Below, piece by piece: positions 58,786 to 64,000 of a stretch of 64,000 nucleotides of DNA. Under the pieces are notes generated by a model. That model saw only the letters and a program-made list of their open reading frames with translations. It was not told the DNA's origin and made no database searches. Every line of letters begins with the position of its first letter. Within the stretch, counting starts at the first letter, position 1. The position numbers and the translations under genes are program-made. Source of the stretch: Akkermansia sp. (GTDB lineage: Bacteria > Verrucomicrobiota > Verrucomicrobiia > Verrucomicrobiales > Akkermansiaceae); NCBI GenBank assembly GCA_022787425.1, contig JALFWB010000011.1, forward strand, positions 1 through 64,000, read 5' to 3'.

Positions 58786-59445
58786 ATGAGAACGACCATC
58801 TCCCGATTCTTGCTGCTGATGCTGCTGGGCTGCGCCGTCGTGCTGCCCCCCTGCTCCGCGCAGACCGATGACGCCGGTGACTCCACCGAGCAGACCACCA
58901 CCAAGGGAAAGAAGGCTAAGAAAGCCAAGAAGGCCAAGAAGACCGATGATGCGGCGGAGGACGAAGCCTCCGACGACAAGGCTGCTGAGCCGGAGAAGAA
59001 GAACGCCTTTGTCGCTGCGTTCAAGAGCATCAAGAGCCTCGGCGGCAAACTCAACGCCAAGGCCAAGTACTACATCTACTTGGAGTCCGCCAGCTGGTGC
59101 GGCCCCTGCAAGAAGATCATGCCCGACATCGTCAAGGAGTACAAGGGCATGCGCAAGGCCGGGGTGGAAATCATCCTCGTGGGCCACGACAAGACCGACG
59201 CCGAGGTGAAAGCCTACCTCAAGTCCCACCACGCCAAGTTCCCCGCCGTCTGCTCGAGCGGCCCCGCCGCCTCCAAGCTGCCCTCCTACAGCCAGGCCTC
59301 CGGCATTCCCCACGCCACCTGGATGGATGTGGAAGGCAACGTGTTCCTCAGCGGCCACGGGGCGGATGTGCTCAAGTGGCAGGAGATCATCAAGCAGAAG
59401 CAGGACCAAGAAGCCGCCGGCGATAACGGGCCCATCAAATACTGA
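58786..59445 (+). CDS. Secreted thioredoxin-like protein, paralogue 1
   Basis: The 219-residue protein has a signal peptide (RFLLLMLLGCAVVLPPCSA), then a long Lys/Asp/Glu-rich linker with KKAKKAKKAKK. The thioredoxin-fold domain has the active site SASWCGPCKKIMP and the cis-Pro loop SGIPHATWMDVEG. It is likely a periplasmic disulfide reductase or thiol oxidoreductase, perhaps for cytochrome maturation or oxidative repair. The charged linker could tether it to the envelope. A second similar gene follows 24 bases later. Confidence 0.85.
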   Translation: MRTTISRFLLLMLLGCAVVLPPCSAQTDDAGDSTEQTTTKGKKAKKAKKAKKTDDAAEDEASDDKAAEPEKKNAFVAAFKSIKSLGGKLNAKAKYYIYLESASWCGPCKKIMPDIVKEYKGMRKAGVEIILVGHDKTDAEVKAYLKSHHAKFPAVCSSGPAASKLPSYSQASGIPHATWMDVEGNVFLSGHGADVLKWQEIIKQKQDQEAAGDNGPIKY

Positions 59446-59469
59446 TTTCACTCCGAACCTTTACCGATT

Positions 59470-60048
59470 ATGAAACTGTTTCATCTACTGATTGCAGCGG
59501 GGCTCCTGCTCGGAGTCATGGCTCCCTGCACCGCTGAGGCCCAGACGACGGCCCCCAAAACGGAGAAGCCCGCCAAGAAGAAGGTCAAGGCCCCGTACAA
59601 GGCGGACTCCGAGTACAAGAAAAGCAAGAAAAAGTCCGGCAAGGTGGGTAAGATCGGCGCGATGCTGAAGGAGATTCAGACCGTGAACGGCACGCCGGAT
59701 TACAGCGCCAAGGTCTTCTGCTTCCTGCGCTCAGCGAGCTGGTGCGGCCCCTGCCGCAAGCTGATGCCGAGTGTCATCCAGAACTACCCCGCCATGCGCA
59801 AGAAGGGCATGGAGGTGGTGCTCATCGGCTTCGACAAGACACCCCAAGGCGTGCTTCAGTACCTGCAGAGCCACAAGGCGGAGTTCGCAGGCATGCACAT
59901 GTCCGAGCCGAAGCTCAAGGAGAACCCGGAGCTCAGCCCGCACAAGCAGGTGGGCATTCCCTACGTCACCATCATGGATGCCGACGGGAAGATCCTCTAC
60001 TCCGGCCACGGCTTCGAGCTGAACAATTGGCAGAAGTACGTTAAGTAA
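59470..60048 (+). CDS. Secreted thioredoxin-like protein, paralogue 2
   Basis: The 192-residue protein has signal MKLFHLLIAAGLLLGVMAPCTAEA, a Lys-rich linker (KKKVKAPYKADSEYKKSKKKSG) and a thioredoxin domain with SASWCGPCRKLMPSVI and cis-Pro VGIPYVTIMDADG. It has the same layout as its upstream neighbour with a shorter linker, so the pair is a tandem duplication, probably in one transcript. The two may be specialised for different substrates. Confidence 0.85.
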   Translation: MKLFHLLIAAGLLLGVMAPCTAEAQTTAPKTEKPAKKKVKAPYKADSEYKKSKKKSGKVGKIGAMLKEIQTVNGTPDYSAKVFCFLRSASWCGPCRKLMPSVIQNYPAMRKKGMEVVLIGFDKTPQGVLQYLQSHKAEFAGMHMSEPKLKENPELSPHKQVGIPYVTIMDADGKILYSGHGFELNNWQKYVK

Positions 60049-60094
60049 GCAGCCGCGCAGACCTTCCGCGCCCGCCCTCGTCCTCTTTTTGAAG

Positions 60095-60123
60095 TTGACA
60101 GGGCGGGCGCATTGTGCTATTTT
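60095..60123 (+). promoter_or_regulatory. promoter of the GT9 gene
   Basis: TTGACA (60095-60100), a 17-base spacer and TATTTT (60118-60123) lie 14 bases before ATG 60138. Confidence 0.72.
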
Positions 60124-60137
60124 TTTCGTACAGGCAT

Positions 60138-61067
60138 ATGGAGAAAAAGAAGATTCTGTTTGTAAAGCATGGAGCCTTGGGTGATATTGTGATATCCATC
60201 GGCACCATCCGCCACATTGCGGAGCAATTTCCGGGAGCTCAATTCAGTGTGATGACCAAGGCACCCTTCCGCAAGCTCATGGAGCACATCGGCATCTTCT
60301 CGCATTATATCATTGACAACCGCACCTCGTGGTGGAACATACCCGCCATGTATCGTGTGCTGAATGCCCTGAGGACAGGTGGGTTTGACATTATTGTGGA
60401 CCTGATGGGCAACGCCCGCATGCACCGCTACCGCGAGATATTGAGCTGCACCGCCCCCAAGGGCAGCTGCTGGGAGTGGTGGGACCTGCCGGGGCGGACG
60501 CTCTACCGTAGCGAGAAGCGCAGCTGTCTGCTGCCGGCGCACACAGAGGTGCTGCCCGGAGATTGTTTCGAGTGGCGCAGGACAGATCTGAGCTTCATGC
60601 ACGGCAAGGGGGAGCACTTTCACTTGCTGCCGGAGCGCTTTGTTCTGCTCATCCCCGGCTGCTCTCCCCAGCACACCTACAAACGCTGGCCCGTGGAGAA
60701 CTATCGCGAGGTGGTGCGCCGACTGCATGCGCGCGGACTCTCCGCCGTCGTCATCGGCACTAAGGCCGAGGCGCAGGAAATCAATGCCATCTGCGCAGAC
60801 AACCCCGGGGCAGTCAACATGCTGGGTCTCACAGAGCTCTTCGATGTGCCGCAGATTGCCCTGCGCGCCCTCGCCACCTTGGGCAATGACACCGGGCCTA
60901 CACACATGGCCTCTTTGGCGGGCGGGTTCACCATCTCCCTGCTGGATCAACGCAACAAAACAAGTGCGCTGCGCGGACCGGACAGTGTCTCCATGACCTC
61001 CGAAGGGCGAGTTGACCTGCTTACCGTTGACCGGGTATGGGAGGTGTTGGAGCCGCGCTTGGGCTGA
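60138..61067 (+). CDS. Heptosyltransferase-like glycosyltransferase (GT9)
   Basis: The 309-residue GT-B protein has the GT9 N-terminal motif FVKHGALGDIVISIGTIRHI, a middle VLLIPGCSPQHTYKRWPVENYREVVRRL (donor site) and the C-terminal signature LGNDTGPTHMASLAG. Members add heptose or related sugars to lipopolysaccharide inner core (WaaC/WaaF/WaaQ type). An in-frame ATG at 60114 lies within the promoter spacer region and is rejected. A Gram-negative outer membrane with LPS core is implied; the exact sugar is not. Confidence 0.9.
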   Translation: MEKKKILFVKHGALGDIVISIGTIRHIAEQFPGAQFSVMTKAPFRKLMEHIGIFSHYIIDNRTSWWNIPAMYRVLNALRTGGFDIIVDLMGNARMHRYREILSCTAPKGSCWEWWDLPGRTLYRSEKRSCLLPAHTEVLPGDCFEWRRTDLSFMHGKGEHFHLLPERFVLLIPGCSPQHTYKRWPVENYREVVRRLHARGLSAVVIGTKAEAQEINAICADNPGAVNMLGLTELFDVPQIALRALATLGNDTGPTHMASLAGGFTISLLDQRNKTSALRGPDSVSMTSEGRVDLLTVDRVWEVLEPRLG

Positions 61068-61107
61068 AGCACCGATGGTATTTTTCACAGGCATACGCAA
61101 TTTATCC

Positions 61108-61136
61108 TTGCAAACGCCGAAAAATCGGTGTAGGCT
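61108..61136 (+). promoter_or_regulatory. promoter of the VWA-kinase operon
   Basis: TTGCAA (61108-61113), a 17-base spacer and TAGGCT (61131-61136) lie 61 bases before ATG 61198, giving a leader of about 55 nt. Confidence 0.65.
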
Positions 61137-61197
61137 ATGGACTCGGGCAACGTATAACGCCCCATCTTTATCCGTCGCGAATCCTTTCTAACGAACC

Positions 61198-61944
61198 ATG
61201 AGCAATTACGAAACGACACAGACCAACAAAGTCAAGGGAGTTGTGGACATCTGCTTTTTGCTGGATGCCACCGGTTCCATGCAGCCCTGCATCGATGCCA
61301 TCAAGAATAATATCACGTCCTTCATTCACAGCCTGACCACACCGGATGACAACGGCGGCGTGGATCTGAAGAACTGGCGCGCCTGCGTATGGGGCTATCG
61401 CGACTTTGAGTACGAGCCCAAGCACGGTCGCGATCCCTTGGTGCGCAACCCCTTTACAGACAATGCGGAGGAGCTGAAAGCGCAGCTCTCCGCCTTGGTG
61501 GCACAAGGCGGCGGGGATGAACCGGAATCCCTGCTGGATGCCCTCTACGAGGTATGCCGGATGGGCAAGACCGATCGCGGGGCCGAGCCGCAGCCGGACA
61601 AGTGGCGCTACCGCAGTGAGGCGGCTCGCTGCATTATCGTGTTCACGGACGCCTCATTCCACCCGAACATGACTGTTGTACCCGGCGGCACACTGGCGGA
61701 CATCATTCCCCTGATGCAGCAGGAGCGCATGCGCCTCTCCCTGTTTGCACCGGAGATGGAATGCCACTACGATCTCGCTGAAATGGATCGCTGCACCTAC
61801 GACGCGATCGAGGTACCGGAGGGCAGCACCCCCGTACAGGCCCTCAAGGATTACACGGAGAACCGCGACCACTTCGCCGAGACTCTCAAGCTGCTCGCGA
61901 AGTCCGTCTCGCAGTCCGCCGCCGGCGATGTGGAAGAACTTTAA
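61198..61944 (+). CDS. VWA-domain protein 1 of a VWA-VWA-kinase operon
   Basis: The 248-residue cytoplasmic protein is a single von Willebrand A domain with a metal (MIDAS) motif DATGSM in VVDICFLLDATGSMQPCIDAIKNNI, a Thr/Asp-type second site, and the third acidic site in CIIVFTDASFHPN. It resembles TerY-type and Hanks-kinase-linked VWA proteins that act as metal-dependent protein-binding switches. It is paralogous to the next gene (similar MxPCxDAxxxNI helix and C-terminal LAKSVSQS). Likely it presents substrates to the kinase encoded downstream. Confidence 0.85.
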   Translation: MSNYETTQTNKVKGVVDICFLLDATGSMQPCIDAIKNNITSFIHSLTTPDDNGGVDLKNWRACVWGYRDFEYEPKHGRDPLVRNPFTDNAEELKAQLSALVAQGGGDEPESLLDALYEVCRMGKTDRGAEPQPDKWRYRSEAARCIIVFTDASFHPNMTVVPGGTLADIIPLMQQERMRLSLFAPEMECHYDLAEMDRCTYDAIEVPEGSTPVQALKDYTENRDHFAETLKLLAKSVSQSAAGDVEEL

Positions 61945-61958
61945 CAGAAACAAACACT

Positions 61959-62705
61959 ATGGCAGGACGAAACTGCGCAGACATTGTCTTCTGCATTGAC
62001 GCATCCGGCTCCATGAAGCCGTGCTTTGACGCCGTGCGCCGCAACATTGCCGACCTGATGATCGGCTTGCAGGCGGATGGACAGACGAGCTGGGATGTCC
62101 GCTACGACTTCTTGGCCTTCCAAGACAACGAGGAGGGAGTACATGGCTACACGAGCACCCGTCTGGCCGGGGTGAGCCTCATCAACGCCATTTACCAAGG
62201 GAAAGATAGAGACAAACTCTTCACCCGCAACACCGAGGAGCTCTGCACCGCCCTGCAAACGCGAGTAGAGATCGAGGGCGATGAACAGCAACTCACCGCT
62301 CTGGACACCGCCATGGACTTCCCGTGGCGCAGCTCCGGCGACTGTCACCGCGTGGTGGTGCTGCTGACGGATGAGCCCGTGGAAACCGGTGTCTTTGTGG
62401 AGAAACAGAAAGCTGCCATCGACCGCATGATTCAGAAGGCGCAGAACAAGCGGATCAAGCTCTTCATCATCGCGCCGGAGAGTGAGGCCTTCTTCGAGCT
62501 CTCCGCGCTGGATCGCTGCGAGTACACCGACCTGCAGAACACACAGGACGGCATGCGCAGCGTTGACTTCTCCAAGCTACTGCAAACCATCGGTAAATCC
62601 GTCTCCGTCTCCCAGAACTACTCGGGCGGCGAGGAAGAGCCCTCCCCCTGTTTCGGACAGGACGAATGGGGCGGTTGCTCCGATGCTACCTTCACCGGAT
62701 CCTGA
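61959..62705 (+). CDS. VWA-domain protein 2 of a VWA-VWA-kinase operon
   Basis: The 248-residue VWA-domain protein has the canonical MIDAS DASGSMKPCFDAVRRNI, then SWDVRYDFLAFQDNEEG, the second site ALDTAMDFPW, and VVVLLTDEPVETG as the third site. It ends IGKSVSVSQNYSGGEEE and a short Cys-containing tail. It has the same length as its neighbour 14 bases upstream, from which it derives by duplication. There is no signal peptide, so it is cytoplasmic. Confidence 0.87.
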   Translation: MAGRNCADIVFCIDASGSMKPCFDAVRRNIADLMIGLQADGQTSWDVRYDFLAFQDNEEGVHGYTSTRLAGVSLINAIYQGKDRDKLFTRNTEELCTALQTRVEIEGDEQQLTALDTAMDFPWRSSGDCHRVVVLLTDEPVETGVFVEKQKAAIDRMIQKAQNKRIKLFIIAPESEAFFELSALDRCEYTDLQNTQDGMRSVDFSKLLQTIGKSVSVSQNYSGGEEEPSPCFGQDEWGGCSDATFTGS

Positions 62706-62733
62706 TAACCCTCAACACTTCGACTTCTGACGA

Positions 62734-64000
62734 TGCCTCCGAACCCCAAAATAGGCAGTGTGATCAACGGCCGGAAGGGCCGCTATGAGCTTGTACGCGA
62801 AATCACCCAGGGCAACATGGCTTGGTCCCTCGAGGCGCGCGACTTGGACCACGGCAACCGTAAGGTCTTCCTCAAGTACTACAAATCCCCCACCCCAACG
62901 GTGGATTGGTATGAGGGCTATGTGCGCTACGTCGAGGAAATCAACCGCCGTCTGGAGCAGTCCTCCGCCGCGCAGTACTGCGTGCTGAGCACGGACCTCT
63001 TCACGGCAAATCCCCGTCCGGGCATGTGCCGCAGTGAGTTTCTGTATCAGACCTACGACTTCATCGAAAGTGGGTACGACCTGCGCGGGCTGCTGGACCG
63101 GGGCGATACCTCTTGGGAGAAGCGCAAGACCATGGCCAAGGTTTTCTTGGTGGCCATGAAGAAAATCCATGCCTCCGGTGTGGTGCACTGCGACCTGAAA
63201 CCGGAGAACGTGCAGATGCTGCCGGATGCCTCCGTGAAGGTGGGACTGATTCCGCGCATGATTGACATGGACCGCTCCATCCTGAGCGATGTGGAAGCAC
63301 CTTGGACGCGAGGGGAGATGAAGGAGGGTTACACGGGCACACCGGGCTACCTCTCCCCGGAGCATCTGCGCGGAGAGAAGCCCACGACGGCCTCCGATGT
63401 CTTCACTATCGGCATTATTCTGGGCGAATTGCTGGGCAACGGACATCCCTTTGACCGAGTTCGAGGGGATGCTGCCGCCTACAAGGATGCCGTACTCGCC
63501 GGGCGATTCACCCCGGTGCGCCTGCAGGGACCGCTGGGGGAGAGCGATGAGTTTGCGGCGGAATTCGCACGCTGGATTCAGCTCTGCCTGCAGCCGACTG
63601 CGGCAGCCCGCCCCACCTGCGAGGAGCTGCACAAGGCCCTGCTGCAACTGGATAAGGGCAACCCTGCCCCCGCGCCGGAGACTACCTCTCTGCCGCCGGA
63701 TATGCCGCCGCTGCCGCCGGAGGCCATTCCCACTCCGGAGAAGAAGGAACCCGCAGGCCCCCGCGCTATAGCCCTCAAGCTGGAGGGCGATACAGGCAGA
63801 CTGATTCAACGATTCTCCATGGACTTCGGCTCGAATATTCTGGGCGCTGTCTCCTCCCAAGCTCGCTTTGCGGAGAAGGAGCAGTTCCGCTTGGAATACC
63901 TTCCGGAGGCACAGGAATGGTACGCCGTACCGGTGGCAAGGGTGACCAAAAACCTCACAGCGCTGAATGGCTCCCCTCTCACCGAGCGTACACGCTTGGC
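62734..64000 (+). CDS. Ser/Thr protein kinase with probable C-terminal FHA domain (incomplete at window end)
   Basis: The first 422 codons are in the window. The Hanks-type kinase domain (about 18-300) has a Gly-loop (EITQGNMAWSLEA), Lys48 in VFLKYYK, the catalytic loop VHCDLKPENVQ (Asp154, Lys156, Asn159), DMD at 176-178 in place of DFG, and GYTGTPGYLSPEHL as activation segment and APE equivalent. All catalytic residues are present, so it should be active. A Pro-rich linker (about 305-335) leads to a domain whose LTALNGSPLTERTRL segment looks like an FHA phosphothreonine-binding fold. It starts 28 bases after the second VWA gene. A PP2C phosphatase often completes such loci and may lie beyond the window. 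Confidence 0.88.

Overview
The window is about 64 kb of a GC-rich (roughly 58-60% by eye) bacterial chromosome. A Verrucomicrobiota (PVC) host, possibly near Akkermansiales, fits best. Supporting traits are the core-gene flavour, many small Lys/Ala/Pro-rich secreted proteins, an exopolysaccharide locus with a BBP2-like barrel, a type III pantothenate kinase and DUF2157/GDYXXLXY membrane proteins. This placement is inference from protein style, not from a marker-gene tree.

Layout, left to right. (1) 1-1.1 kb: an IS630-type transposase broken by one inserted base. (2) 1.3-8.1 kb: tRNA-Glu, a MATE exporter, then a shortened spc-type ribosomal operon (rplX-rplE-rpsH-rplF-rplR-rpsE-rplO-secY) that starts from its own promoter and lacks rpsN and rpmD. 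(3) 8.1-17.4 kb: a GNAT acetyltransferase, a flavin reductase-rubredoxin-rubrerythrin fusion, an isolated phage-type capsid gene, a thioesterase, rplS, a pseudokinase-Sel1 membrane protein and an SGNH esterase. (4) 17.6-24.2 kb, minus strand: coaX, an MGDG-synthase-like glycosyltransferase and an exopolysaccharide export set (Wza-like, Wzc-like, outer-membrane barrel, small secreted protein). (5) 24.2-29.9 kb: two tRNA-Gly genes, a three-gene operon of secreted coiled-coil proteins, pyrD, an FAH-family hydrolase and a lipoprotein. (6) 29.9-34.8 kb: TatA-like protein, RHS remnant with an orphan membrane protein, superoxide dismutase, DUF2157 and GDYXXLXY genes. (7) 34.9-40.6 kb: an AT-rich island starting inside a truncated glgB, with an IS256 end fragment, a nonsense-mutated IS256 copy, a 38-bp palindrome, an ankyrin-repeat protein and two unknown genes. 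(8) 40.9-44.3 kb: PEGA lipoprotein, TPR protein, panE, a small basic protein and a membrane protein. (9) 44.4-52.0 kb, minus strand: a phage-derived operon (terminase ATPase, a 1601-residue protein, a 409-residue protein) with no prophage around it. (10) 52.2-56.0 kb: a 5'-nucleotidase-like protein with eroded metal motifs and four tandem paralogous lipoproteins. (11) 56.4-61.1 kb: gltX, queA, two secreted thioredoxin-like proteins and a heptosyltransferase-like GT9. (12) 61.2-64 kb: two VWA-domain proteins and a Ser/Thr kinase with a probable FHA tail, running off the window.

Two themes cut across the regions. First, phage morphogenesis genes occur as an intact packaging/virion-like operon and, 34 kb away, a lone capsid gene, both embedded in ordinary chromosomal genes and matching them in composition. 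This could be a domesticated or dispersed particle-forming system. Second, many genes have a sigma70-type promoter (TTGNNN, 17 bp, TANNNT) whose -10 box ends only 6-11 bases before the start codon, so their mRNAs should be leaderless or nearly so. This pattern also settles several start codons. All functional calls are from reading the sequence; no database search was run.
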